Assembly (NCBI GenBank): GCA_900618425.1
Contig: UZAN01040000.1
Location: 71,743 to 95,951 of the forward strand
Reading direction: 5' to 3'
Source: Echinostoma caproni
Taxonomy: Eukaryota > Platyhelminthes > Trematoda > Plagiorchiida > Echinostomatidae
Length of the DNA stretch: 24,209 nt
The translations under genes were made by a program, and so were the position numbers. Within the stretch, counting starts at the first letter, position 1; every line of letters begins with the position of its first letter. This document shows, in pieces, positions 1-9,143 of this stretch. The notes beneath the pieces were generated by a model. The model was not told where the DNA came from. It worked only from the letters and a program-made list of their open reading frames with translations, and did not search any database.

Positions 1-464
1 CCTATGTAGATGGCTGAGCATCCGCTTTTTAAGTTGAAGCTTGTTTCCCAAAGAACGAAAGTCGATTTTACAGCCAATTGGACCTCTAAGACTGTCTATT
101 TAGCACTCCCACTGTAGGTGAATTGTACACTTAATTTTATAAGTATCCGAAATACGATTTTCCGCTCACTTTGTTTTTTTTTCTCGGAAATCACTAGGGA
201 ATGTTGTTAACACAAACCTTCACCACCCATACCGTTTTTTGACACGGCCATTTTCTGTTCTGATGGAATCTATTTAACCTGCAAACATATGTTTCACAGT
301 GTTGCCCCATGTGTACAACTTGTTTACCCGCGGATAGATTTTCTATCTTCGAAATATGAATTATGCTTGTAGGATTTGCCTAATTTGACATGGAAATGCG
401 GTCTATGAGGCTAAATATAATCGAACACCCTCCACCCATTATTGTCCCTTCTCTTCTCATGCAG
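1..464. other. no recognisable gene; 5' flank or intron of the micro-exon gene
   Basis: No frame here resembles a known protein. No exon with a start codon plus signal peptide and a good splice donor could be found. The last 25 bases form a strong pyrimidine tract ending in gcag, the acceptor of the first visible micro-exon. The 5' end of that gene is therefore either outside the window or in an exon I could not detect. Confidence 0.6.
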
Positions 465-515
465 CTTCTTACGTTAGCCAGGCTCCATCAGTGGCCACTG
501 GATTTGCAACATTGC
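465..515 (+). other. coding micro-exon 1 (51 nt)
   Basis: It is preceded by a long C/T tract ending in gcag and followed by gtaagt. In phase it reads SYVSQAPSVATGFATL, plus a split codon at each end. It shares the S-Q-A-P-S core with the exon at 2542. Confidence 0.8.
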
Positions 516-3157
516 GTAAGTTTTTTCCCCATTACATATCCTAGTCTTCTAGTGCTTGGAGAAGTCCATGCATAACGACCACTTCGCAGTCATACTGACT
601 AAGCCGATAGTTAAAACGGCACAAATTCAACGCCCCTATTGTTTGGATTGATGCGGTTGGGTTAAATTGTGAGGGCTATGATAAACAAGAAGTTGAATGA
701 ATTCTATCAACCAGCAGAGGAATACACATAATAATAAAGAGGACTTCGTTCATTAGACTACCGGTATCTATCTCTCTCCCACCGGATTAGAACTGATCAA
801 GCAGTGTATCTCATCTGTTGGCAATACAATTGCTGTCTCCGCATGGCGCATACTATCGTGCCGGAATAATTAGACCCCAGTCCGGTCTGACCGGGCTGTA
901 GAGCAGTTTGTCGGGTTTATGGAAGCGGATTCGCGTCTCAGCTTCTCACATCCACAGTTCAGAGTTGGTTACTGAATGATGAAGATCACATTGATGCAAT
1001 ATGCCCTCAAGGCCACAACAGTCGATAAGTTCAGATGTGCTACTCCAACAAAATAACACTGTTTGTTTACTTTTTTCAGAATTAGTTCAGTGGATGAAGA
1101 TTTTCTCGGATGTGTGTATATATATAGTCACCAAGAGGAGCGTTTTAGAATCCGGTTTCTACCGGATAACTGCTTGTCTACGCAACTAATTATATTCCGT
1201 GGATTAGTGTTGAAAACAAGTAGAATAATGAAAGTTGGTGAACAATGAGTTCTCGTCCTATCCCATTTATCTTTTGTGTTTGACACTAGTTTTGATCGGC
1301 TAGGTATATAAAGGTATATAGGTATATATATAAATAGGTATATATATATAGGTATATATACTGGATAACATATCACCTCCATTTAGTTCGAAGTGTCTCT
1401 CGTAACAATCCGTTTACGGAGTAAAAACCAGTTAAAAAATACTTTCGTTCCCTGTAATGAATTGGCAGTCTTTGCAGTTAGTCAGTCTTTCTCTGACAGA
1501 CCCACACTAGTTCCACGGCGAAATGTATGGTTTTGTTTTGTGGTCATACTTAGCCACGATCGCTCGCGAAAACTGCCGCTTCGTTTTGACCTACTTCAGT
1601 ATCACGTGATTGGTCCAATCGATCTGTCTAATTTCTCAACAACCTACTGAATGACGTTGAGCATTGCTCATACTTAAATTGTACTTCTTAGGATTATTTA
1701 TGACTTAGTTAGTAATGCGTTTTTTTATATCATTACTATGATTTATAAGTGGTGTATTCCTCCTTACTGTTTTGAACCTATACTATTTAACCCCGTTCTC
1801 GATATTGTCTCATCCCCGAAAAACATATTTATATTATACCGACATTCTTTTCTATTAAACTAATCAATTTTTGATGACCTAACCAAAAATTTACCCGGAG
1901 GGCCATTTATTCAATGCTTATACCTCCTCTGTTTCACTGTTTTATCTCTGACAGCGGTCACCCTTACCAGAGCACCGTCTATAACAAGCTTTACCAAAAC
2001 TTTCAGTAAGTCTTTCAACCAGATGGATTTTCATTCTCATCCTACGTGTTCACATATGTTTGCATGCACAAAAATTCATGTGTAAATTGGGAACTGGTGT
2101 ATTACGATTTAGTGTTCATCCGACTGCCATCTACCTTCACGGAATCCTAAATTTTGCCTCGATCTGTGTATTTCTCATTCATTTTAGCTGCCTTTGAGAA
2201 ACCAGTTGGCACAAAATTCATCACGTCCCAACAATTCAGTAAGTCTTGCACCCATGTGAGATGGAAAATATGGAATCACTTTGTACAGTGTTCGTAGGTG
2301 TCAACTACATAACTTTGATACGTCACCGTTACTATATTCACTTCTACTAGTACTTATTTTAACAATTTTATGCAGCCACTATATATATGAGAATATGTAT
2401 AAATTAAAATTCTTGCTTTCCACTGTCCCGCGGACCTCATGAGGGTACTGCAATTTAGTATCATGAATAGATGATGCGCACAGCAACAGATTCATTCATT
2501 ATTCTACCTTGCCCTGTACCCCGTTTTTTCCCCTTTCGTAGCATACCACGTTGTTTCTCAGGCCCCAAGTCAAACATTCACCAACAAGATTGGTGAGTAT
2601 TTTGTATGCAATTTGAATCATCGTTTTACCCGGGCGAGTACATTTGGATAGTTACTCATCCGGAATAAAGAGACAGTTTGTGAACGAACCATCGAGAACT
2701 TTTGTTTATAGTGTTCTATGACATTTCTAACTCCCGATCAATTTGAAATTTCAGAATACCTGGTCACCCAACCAGCTATCCTGACCAAGGTCACCAAGAC
2801 ATACAGTAAGTGGATTGCGAAATAAAATCATCTTTCAATGAAACAGTCATTCACAGACGATCCGATCGTAAAAGTGTACAATTATTCACAGAACTTTATA
2901 TCGTATTTAAGGAACAGATCAGATTTCCTCCTGGGAAACTTCATATTGTTGAAATATTTTCACTATTCGCATTCATTCCCGATAGCATGCATCATAATCA
3001 TTTCACTAAGCCACGTCCAAATAGCGAAAGATTTACACCTAAATCCCATTTTGTACAGTTTGCAATTTCAAGAATCCTGACTGAATTCACGCCTTTCTTA
3101 AAATCTCATCTTCGTATAGCTGCATGCTCGCCCAAATGTTCCTGTGACAACAAATGA
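465..3157 (+). CDS. micro-exon gene, 5'-incomplete: five 51-nt cassettes plus a Cys-rich terminal exon
   Basis: Seen: five exons of exactly 51 nt (465-515, 1955-2005, 2188-2238, 2542-2592, 2755-2805) and a last coding segment 3120-3157. Acceptors are atgcag, tgacag, ttttag, tcgtag, tttcag and gtatag. All five donors fit GTRAGT. Every exon is open when two bases are skipped, so all introns split a codon after its first base; joining them keeps the frame to a TGA at 3155-3157. Each cassette adds 17 residues rich in Thr, Ser, Gln and Val, with an A-P-S motif in three of five and usually an aromatic or aliphatic residue near the end. Known: symmetric micro-exons are typical of schistosome micro-exon genes, which mostly encode secreted variable proteins. 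Inferred: this is such a gene, built by exon duplication and able to skip cassettes. No homologue is recognised by name. The start and any signal peptide are not seen. Introns are 1439, 182, 303, 162 and 314 nt. Confidence 0.82.
1080..1115 (+). other. possible additional micro-exon (36 nt)
   Basis: A strong acceptor (tttgtttacttttttcag) is followed by 36 nt, open in the gene's phase (LVQWMKIFSDV), before a weak gtatat donor. Length and phase fit the chain, but the donor lies in the start of a TG/TA run and could be chance. Confidence 0.25.
1301..1362. repeat. TATA/GG-interspersed AT microsatellite
   Basis: Runs of tatata are broken at intervals by gg (ggtatata units). The array lies inside the long first intron of the micro-exon gene. 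The minus-strand open frame across it is only repetitive Tyr-Ile-Pro and is not a gene. Confidence 0.85.
1955..2005 (+). other. coding micro-exon 2 (51 nt)
   Basis: The acceptor follows ttttatctctgacag and the donor is gtaagtcttt. In phase it reads VTLTRAPSITSFTKTF. The frame starting at the exon's first base hits a TAA, so the shared phase is favoured. Confidence 0.82.
2188..2238 (+). other. coding micro-exon 3 (51 nt)
   Basis: The acceptor is a T-rich tract ending ttttag and the donor is gtaagtcttg, nearly the same as the donor of the preceding exon. In phase it reads AFEKPVGTKFITSQQF, joined to the previous exon through an ACT (Thr) split codon. This cassette is the most divergent, with no A-P-S. 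Confidence 0.8.
2542..2592 (+). other. coding micro-exon 4 (51 nt)
   Basis: The acceptor follows ttttttcccctttcgtag and the donor is gtgagtattt. In phase it reads YHVVSQAPSQTFTNKI, with ACA (Thr) at the upstream junction and GAA (Glu) at the downstream junction. Confidence 0.82.
2755..2805 (+). other. coding micro-exon 5 (51 nt)
   Basis: The acceptor is tttgaaatttcag and the donor is gtaagtggat. In phase it reads YLVTQPAILTKVTKTY. Its Y-x-V opening matches the exon at 2542. Confidence 0.82.
2847..2873 (+). other. possible additional micro-exon (27 nt)
   Basis: An AG acceptor (aatgaaacag, poor pyrimidine tract) and a weak gtgtac donor enclose 27 nt, open in phase as IHRRSDRK. Inclusion would keep the frame into the terminal exon. 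The splice sites are much weaker than those of the 51-nt exons. Confidence 0.2.
3120..3157 (+). other. terminal coding exon with Cys-rich C-terminus
   Basis: The acceptor is tcttcgtatag. Entered in the same phase, it encodes a split Thr codon, then ACSPKCSCDNK and a TGA stop. Three cysteines in eleven residues contrast with the cysteine-free cassettes. A possible donor (ggtacg) at 3183 would make a 63-nt exon, again a multiple of three, with a 3'-UTR intron. Otherwise an ATTAAA at 3308-3313 could serve as the poly(A) signal. Confidence 0.6.
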
Positions 3158-5024
3158 GAAGAGAACAGAACAGAAAACAGAGGTACGATAAAAATTAATT
3201 CTTGAAAGTTGACAAACACTATCTTCGCCCCACCCCCACCCCATTTTCAGACGGATTGATTGTCTCAGTTATTCTGTTTTAGTTAATGATAGACACCAAT
3301 CATGATAATTAAATTATTTCACTGACTGAACAACGACATTATATCCTTTTAAGTAAGAAAGTTATGCTCAGGCAAAAAACTTCTTGAGAACACAAGAAAG
3401 ATAGGTGTGGCAGTAAGGGGTTTCGAACTCACAAACCCTAGGGATGAGTTCATTCCGGTCTATGTACCGTCCACGTTCGAAATCAAGAGCACACACCATG
3501 CAGTTGATGCGGAACTGAAGAGAAGATGAATTCTCTGTTCATATCAACAGATCAACTCGAATCGCCCAGTTTCCAACAATACCTAATCGGTCGGGAAACG
3601 GGNGAAACGGGTTGTGGGCCTTCATTGCGGACTTTATTGATTGAACCGGAGATTATCAGATCATAGCACTTCTTCGTCACAATATAATACAATGGGTGAT
3701 GCGAACCTGTAATTGTAAAGAACTAAATTCTCACATGTTCTAAATGGCCGTTTAGAACTGAAGGATTTCATACAAATAATAGACACTCCCTTATAGAGGT
3801 ATAAAATAATATCTCCAAGGTAAAGATAGGTCATTAGTGTTTTCTTGGGGGTAACGTAAAATTCAAAGTTAAAATGGAACAGAACATTCTAGATTGTTTC
3901 AAATTTATTTTCAAGGTCACCGAAAGAGTATATTCTAATCTACGCCCTATGTGTTCTGAATGATATCTTGTTGCTCTGTGAGAATAACAACTTCAATATT
4001 CGACTCAAATTTCATGAAATTAGAGAAAAACTTTTGGCAGCAATTCAAAATATCGTTGCAGGTTTAAACAGCAAGACTCCCCTTCCCCTATCCAAGAAAA
4101 AAAAAGAAAAACTGACCAGATAATTTTCTTTCTTGACTTTTTCTCCCTTTCTATCTCTCCTTCTCGTTCCCCAGATGGCCGAAATCGCCGGGCTAACACA
4201 CAACACTCGTCTCGGTTGTCTGCATCCAATTTCTAAATCTCAGTTCGTATAGGTTGTTCGTGCAGACTGATTCCGGGACTAACCAGTGTTTGTGTAAAAT
4301 CCTCATTCATTATTGATAACGAAAAGTAAAATAAAACCTGCTTGTTTCTTGAACGTTCTCTTCTCTTCCCCTAGTTGCACAGGTGTTTCTCCGTCATATC
4401 ACGCTCGGGGTTTGGTGCAAACGTGTGTCTGACAGGCATTGTCGATACGTTAACCCGGCAATGTTGAATTGCTAAATAAATAAATAAATGTATCATAGAT
4501 ACCATCGTGCAAGCGTTAGTGTGATTCAATGCTTTGATTCCTAATAAGTGATTCGTAATTCGTGATCTGTGCTTAATTCAATCTGGTTTCTTTGAAACCT
4601 TTCAAAGGCATTTGAATTACTCAGGATATCTGGTTCTGTTTCCTGCAGGTGCACTGTCAGAATTGTCATTCTGACTGTCTGATACTCGAAGGTTTGGAAC
4701 TGTGCAGGTACCGGAAGAACTGAAACAACGGAGGGACATTTTTTGTCATTGAGCAATGCAAATTTTACCAAAAACGGTCCCGCACGCTTCCCAAGAGATG
4801 TGCCAAGGTCATTCAGACGTTTCAGTTGATGAGACTGTAAGACTTCTAATCGACTTGGGGACTGGGTATAAATACAGTAAAAGAATGAGATGACCGATGG
4901 GTGTCTGGTCCTGTACCCAGCTACACTGGAAATGAATCAGAATGTGACCGGTGGAAATACTCTGCTATATTGGTACCCAGTTACTCTCTTTCAGTTAGTC
5001 CCTGTGTGATAATCAGCCGGCTTC
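3158..5024. other. no gene recognised
   Basis: After the terminal exon I see no coding exon. Minor items are a short duplicated gaaacgg around the N at 3603, a tRNA-like B-box segment at 3405-3480, a four-unit aaat run near 4475, and a short echo of a gtacccag-ttac phrase at about 4914 and 4974. The rest is AT-rich sequence without an attributable function. Confidence 0.6.
3405..3480 (-). repeat. possible tRNA-derived SINE fragment
   Basis: On the minus strand, GTGAGTTCGAAACCCC carries an RNA polymerase III B-box-like core (GTTCGAAAC), followed by CTTACTGCCACACC. A related phrase (GAGTTCGACTCTCC then TACCACAGCACAC) lies on the plus strand at about 7250. No convincing A box or cloverleaf could be drawn, so this is not called a tRNA gene. 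Confidence 0.25.
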
Positions 5025-5340
5025 GTGAATATCCCGAATTTTCCCTGTCCAGCCACGACAATTGAAGGTTGTCTTGGGACAATATATCAGGGAGTAGAGC
5101 AGGCATCCCACACCTTCCATGATGGATTCCGGAAAGACTCTGCAACTGGTTGCTTGGAGGGTTTGAACGATATGCCAGGGAGTCAACAGCAGCGGCATTC
5201 TTACTGTCCTTTCTTATCAAACTCGAATGCCTGAACAAGTGTGTAATTGCAATTCGACTGTATACTTTGTGTGTTGATCATGAAGATTTAATTTCTTCCC
5301 GCCCGCCCGCCCCCTTCCCACTCCACTCGCACAAAAAACG
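5025..5340 (+). mobile_element. RTE-like LINE, 3' tail fragment (copy R1)
   Basis: Plus-strand frames contain GCLEGLNDMPGSQQQRHSY, a decayed form of the C-terminal W-L-E-T-L…R-x-x-W-R tail shared with the minus-strand copies at 13.5, 15.5 and 18.6 kb. Downstream, nucleotides around 5255-5280 (ctgtata…tgtgtgttga) match the 3' tail of the copy at 15.24-15.72 kb. It is heavily 5'-truncated, frameshifted and non-functional. A C-rich run (cccgcccgcccgccccc) lies near its end. Confidence 0.65.
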
Positions 5341-5372
5341 GTCAACACCCTGTCCATCTAATATATTACCAC

Positions 5373-5598
5373 TAGTCAGTAGATTAATACAAGGCCTAGG
5401 CTGATGTGTGTCTGTGTTTTCTGTCGATATCAAGCTGTGGGGTTAAGATAATTGAATAGGGAAAAGTGGAATGAAAAATGTGTGAACTGGAGATGATGAT
5501 ATGAAATGTGTTAGTCCAGAGTGAATAAAACAGATGTGAACGTGTGCAAAAAAAAGATAGTGATTGCGAAGTGACAGGGGCGTGGGGGAGGAAACGGG
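5373..5598 (+). repeat. left inverted arm of Penelope-like element 1
   Basis: It starts tagtcagtagattaatac and is the inverted counterpart of 6405-6630. The outer 34 nt are identical between arms. The rest differs mainly by a short insertion of about 13 nt in the right arm (near tgaatgaatgtc) and scattered substitutions. The match fades past gaaacggg. Confidence 0.85.
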
Positions 5599-5691
5599 AG
5601 GGAGAGAATAGGTGTCACATAGGTAATTGTTCTTATGGCCATAGTAACATCAGGGCCGGAACCAGATTACATTGCTTGCACAACTCCGGCT

Positions 5692-6361
5692 TCATGATTC
5701 CGCAGTTGTCAGGATCTGTCTATGTAATCCTTTGGCCCGGTTCTTAGGTGCAGTGAAGAAACTTGTAAATGATGTTTCTGAGTCAATCCTGTGTTCACTG
5801 TCGACCAAATGTTGCCGGATAGAGCTGTTCAGGCTTCTCACTGTTCCTTTTCGAAGGGTGGCCGGACAGTGTTCAGATATTCTCTTGGGGAAACGCCTCG
5901 TTGTGTGTCCGATATAACGAGCACTACAAGTGCACGTGAACTGATATAGAACAAAAGATTGGGACTGATGAGACAATTTATCTTTAAGTTGTTGAACAAT
6001 GAATGGCTTAGACCTGGATAAGAGTCTTAAATACGCGGTGGGAAAACAGTTGGAAATGGCTTTGGATAGCCGATATTCCAGGATTTCTAATTCCTTGTCT
6101 CCCTTGAAGGGAACAGTGGCAAACACCTCCTCCTTTCTTTCCAATTGCACTCTTGCATCGGTTGGTTTCGATTCCATATGTCGTCGAACAGACACCTGTG
6201 GATATCCGTTCTTCTTCAGAATGTCTTTTATATAGGCCAATTCTTCGGTCAGTCTCCGGACTACAAATTCTCTTTGCCCTGTATGCTAAACAGTTCACTA
6301 AATTCCGCTTGTATCTCAGTGGGACAAAACTTTGAAAATGTGTGTACTGTTCAACCCACAT
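5692..6361 (-). mobile_element. Penelope-like element 1: RT thumb plus GIY-YIG endonuclease (truncated, frameshifted)
   Basis: Penelope-like elements encode a reverse transcriptase followed by a GIY-YIG nuclease. Here the minus strand reads, from 6361, a thumb-like segment (QYTHFQSFVPLRYKRN). Near 6250 a frameshift moves into a 182-residue frame ending at 5692. That frame holds LAYIKDILKKNGYP, then the nuclease core FVLYQFTC…ARYIGHTTRRFPKRISEH, with YIG at 5908-5916. RT palm motifs A to C are absent: the right inverted arm joins directly upstream of the thumb, so the copy is internally or 5' deleted. The thumb is clearly related to, but diverged from, that of the element at 9.1-10.3 kb. It cannot encode a complete protein. 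Confidence 0.85.
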
Positions 6362-6404
6362 GCATTTACGGTGTCACCATCCTCCATACGACTAAGACCA
6401 ATGT

Positions 6405-6630
6405 CCCGTTTCCCTCACTCTCCATTCACTGTCTTTTTCGCAAACATTCACACCTGTTTTATTCACTCTGGACTAACACATTTCATATCATCATCTCCAG
6501 TTCACACATTTTTCATTCCACTTTTCCCCTATCCAATTATCGTAACCCCACAGCTTGATATCGACAGAAAACACAGACACACAGACATTCATTCAACATC
6601 AGCCTAGGCCTTGTATTAATCTACTGACTA
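6405..6630 (-). repeat. right inverted arm of Penelope-like element 1
   Basis: Its reverse complement matches 5373-5598, including the attaatacaaggcctaggc core and the tgtgaactggagatgatgat segment. Together the arms bracket the truncated RT/endonuclease body. Such flanking repeats (pseudo-LTRs, direct or inverted) are known for Penelope-like elements. Confidence 0.85.
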
Positions 6631-7570
6631 ATCGAACTATATATGTAAATGCCTGGAGCGAGATATCGAAAAGAAATTTCTTCGCGTTCCGACTTTGTTC
6701 AAATTATCACTAACTTTGCATGTATTACCAGTGTGGCAGCGATCAGTGAGGTTCATTTCGGTGTATTTTGCTGTCCGATATCTTCAATGACGAATCACGT
6801 ACACAATTCGAAGCACCCTCTGTCCTCTCAACAGTCCATATCGGGTCTTAGGAAGATTTTCAGTTCTCTAACTCCACCGTTTCGTCAGGAGAAATAGATT
6901 CTACGATTCTGAACAATTTTGAGCGGCTCGTCGTCCTTTTTCCCGATGTAATATGTAGTCCAATAACTGAGGGTTTCAGTCCCGTTTATTTCATACAATT
7001 TTGTGCGACCGTTTTAGTTGCTCAGTTGGATGAGGAATTAGCGAGAACAATTCGAATGTTCTACGCAACATCTAAGCGAACAAAGACAATTCAGGAAGAC
7101 TACATATGCATGAATACTGAGTGGATGCACGAGCTCCGCTGTTTCCAACAATCGAGCCCAGACTCACACTGTCGTCTACACTAATCCCGGGCTCCCCGGG
7201 GGAAATAATCCCCTAACCTAACCGTATGACCGGTCAGGTTTTCCATACCCTCGTACCGAGTTTGAGTTCGACTCTCCTACCACAGCACACTAAGGAAGCC
7301 ACTCGCATAATATGTATTATTTACTCAGCACGTAACCAATTACGAAGAACTGGCAAATGTGCCACAAGATACTAACAAAAAGAAATCTGTCGAATTTGTT
7401 CGTAGGTTGTGAGCATGTTACGTCCCGGTTACCTTGACCGAGGAAGAGGGATAATCTCGGGATCCCCACCGAATGCCTTTGGCTAGAAGGCCAGACCTGA
7501 AAGGGAACAGGACGGAGCTCAGAGTCCGTAGTCCATTGAGGGTCGGTGTCTAGTTAATTGGACTATACGC
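6631..7570. other. no gene recognised
   Basis: I see no supported coding exon. Near 7187-7300 there is a GC-rich patch (cccgggctccccggggg) followed by a B-box-like GAGTTCGACTCTCC, possibly a degraded SINE. At 7430-7570 a GC-richer segment leads into the dispersed repeat that follows. Confidence 0.5.
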
Positions 7571-7952
7571 CCTTTGGACGGGATCAAACATCCAAGGTGC
7601 CCAATACACATTGATGCCAAATCGAGCCGATGACCACTACCACAACCGGAAAGGTGTGGGTGTGGTTCGTACACCTCCTCTTGGTTGGTTTGGAATCAGG
7701 ACTTTTAGCCACCTCCCCTAGGTGAACTGCCAATGGTTCACCAACCCGGTTATGGCTCCGGATGTCGGCTTTTCGTCCCCTCACTTTGGTGCGAAAACAC
7801 CTCCACCACAAGAAGGCAGTGAGTAGGGTTTCCTCAACAGAAGCTATTTGAGACGTTTGGTTGTAGGGGGGCATTTCGCGAGGTGCAGGGGAAGGGTGAC
7901 CATCCGCAACCTTAGACACCCACTCCCGACCATACTGAAGCTTTCGGAGGAC
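7571..7952. repeat. dispersed direct repeat, copy A
   Basis: It matches 15900-16277 in the same orientation over about 380 nt. Shared phrases include tggttcgtacacctc, cttggttggttt, ttcaacagaagc, tttgagacg, gcatttcgcgag and ctttcggaggac. Both matches stop sharply after ggaggac. A minus-strand frame of 198 codons crosses this copy, but copy B breaks it with stops and frameshifts, so coding is unproven. Identity is unknown: a SINE, or part of one of the LINE families present, is possible. Confidence 0.75.
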
Positions 7953-8630
7953 ATGCGTACTACTGTGAGATGCTTGGCTGGTATGTGCGGCAGGATGTCC
8001 CCCGTGAACGAGTACACCAGATAACCGCAAATGGGCCGAGTGTAGATGTGAACAGTAACCGTCGACAGACAGGATGTTCTCCGTAGAGAGAGGAAAATGT
8101 AGACACCATGAACCAAGTGGTCTAGTGAGATAAAAACACGACTCATTCAAGTTGTCAAGGTCGTTACAATACATCATCATAATCTATGTACAGCAAACGT
8201 TTGCGCTAGTGTGCTACGTAGATTACCTAATATTCATTGCCTAACTTCACCACTGCCTCACTGCTTGTTCCACCAAGCTCCACCGATGCGTTATAGTCAG
8301 GAGTGTTCAAACACCAGTAATTATTTGTTCTGTTTCAGTAACAGACAGGTCTCTCCGTATCACATAGGAGAAACAAACGCACAGCTCTGCAGTATACACT
8401 TAAACCAACACAAACAGAGGAATGTTTTGAATGGAACACAATGTAGCGAACAAGACTTGTTTTCAGTGATTCGTTTTCTTTGGCTAATACATCACGATTT
8501 ATATAACTCGGTTAAAATACGGAGGGAAGAGATATTAATTACAAAATAATGACAATAATAAATTAGTAATCACATGAGATCCATGGATGGAACGGATCTC
8601 ACTGAAGAACTTGGGCGTCGTGCTCATGAT
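7953..8630. other. no gene recognised
   Basis: The minus-strand frame of copy A runs on to 8180 but resembles nothing I know. The rest is AT-rich sequence without detectable exons or repeats. Confidence 0.5.
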
Positions 8631-8757
8631 TATTGAGCAACTTAGCTTGTCTTAGCCACGACGAACGAAAAACCAAAACACACGGCGTTGGTGACAACGT
8701 TTTCTACTCTCTTGGAAGGCCTTTCTCAAGTTGTTTAATCGGTTAATCTCACGTTAC
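8631..8757 (+). repeat. long inverted repeat, left arm
   Basis: This arm of 127 nt pairs with 8819-8945 with few mismatches and no obvious gaps. The centre is a spacer of 61 nt. It includes ctttctcaagttgttt and acgttttctactc. It lies just beyond the 3' end of Penelope-like element 2. Confidence 0.9.
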
Positions 8758-8818
8758 AAGCAATGATAAGGCAATGGGATGATGACATCTTATAGAACTC
8801 GAACATACGCGTATGTGT

Positions 8819-8945
8819 GTAACGTGAGATTAACCGACTGAACAACTTGAGAAAGGCCTTCCAAGAGGGTAGAAAACGTTGTCACCAATGCCTTGTGTTT
8901 TGATTTTTCGTTCGTCGTGGCTAAGCCAAGCTAATTTTCTCAATA
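8819..8945 (-). repeat. long inverted repeat, right arm
   Basis: It is the reverse complement of 8631-8757. Read on the plus strand it contains caacttgagaaaggcc and then gtagaaaacgttg. This resembles, from memory, the gaagaaggcc…gaaacgtt phrase common in Penelope pseudo-LTRs and related to their hammerhead ribozymes, but a full hammerhead core (CUGAUGA…GAAA) is not present. Confidence 0.9.
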
Positions 8946-9143
8946 AATTAATAAACTTAAGGGAATATAGATAATGTCTACTGTTTTCGGTGTGTTGTTT
9001 AGTCCGGATTTATCCAAGATTGGGAGGGGTGGGTGAAAATTGGGTAGGTGGAGGGCCAAAGGAGACACAATGTCTTCACAATGCGAATTCTCACTGTTTT
9101 CGTCTTGACCAGGATGCGATATTTAATCCACGTAGATTATTGT

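Noticed and set aside
74..124. Another 51-nt interval with an acceptor (gattttacag) and gtacac
   Set aside because: It contains a TAG in the shared phase and the donor is weak, so it was not added to the micro-exon chain.
1128..1382. 84-codon minus-strand frame rich in Tyr, Ile and Pro
   Set aside because: It is a translation of the TATA/GG microsatellite.
2810..3157. 115-codon plus-strand open frame
   Set aside because: It starts inside a consensus splice donor and reads through the intron. Only its last 12 or so codons coincide with the predicted terminal exon.
7584..8180. 198-codon minus-strand frame as a host gene
   Set aside because: Most of it overlaps a dispersed repeat whose second copy has stops in this frame. 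It has no recognisable domain or start context.
5373..8945. Hammerhead ribozyme in the Penelope-associated repeats
   Set aside because: I looked for CTGATGA with a downstream GAAA and compatible stems on both strands and found no complete core, only partial resemblance.
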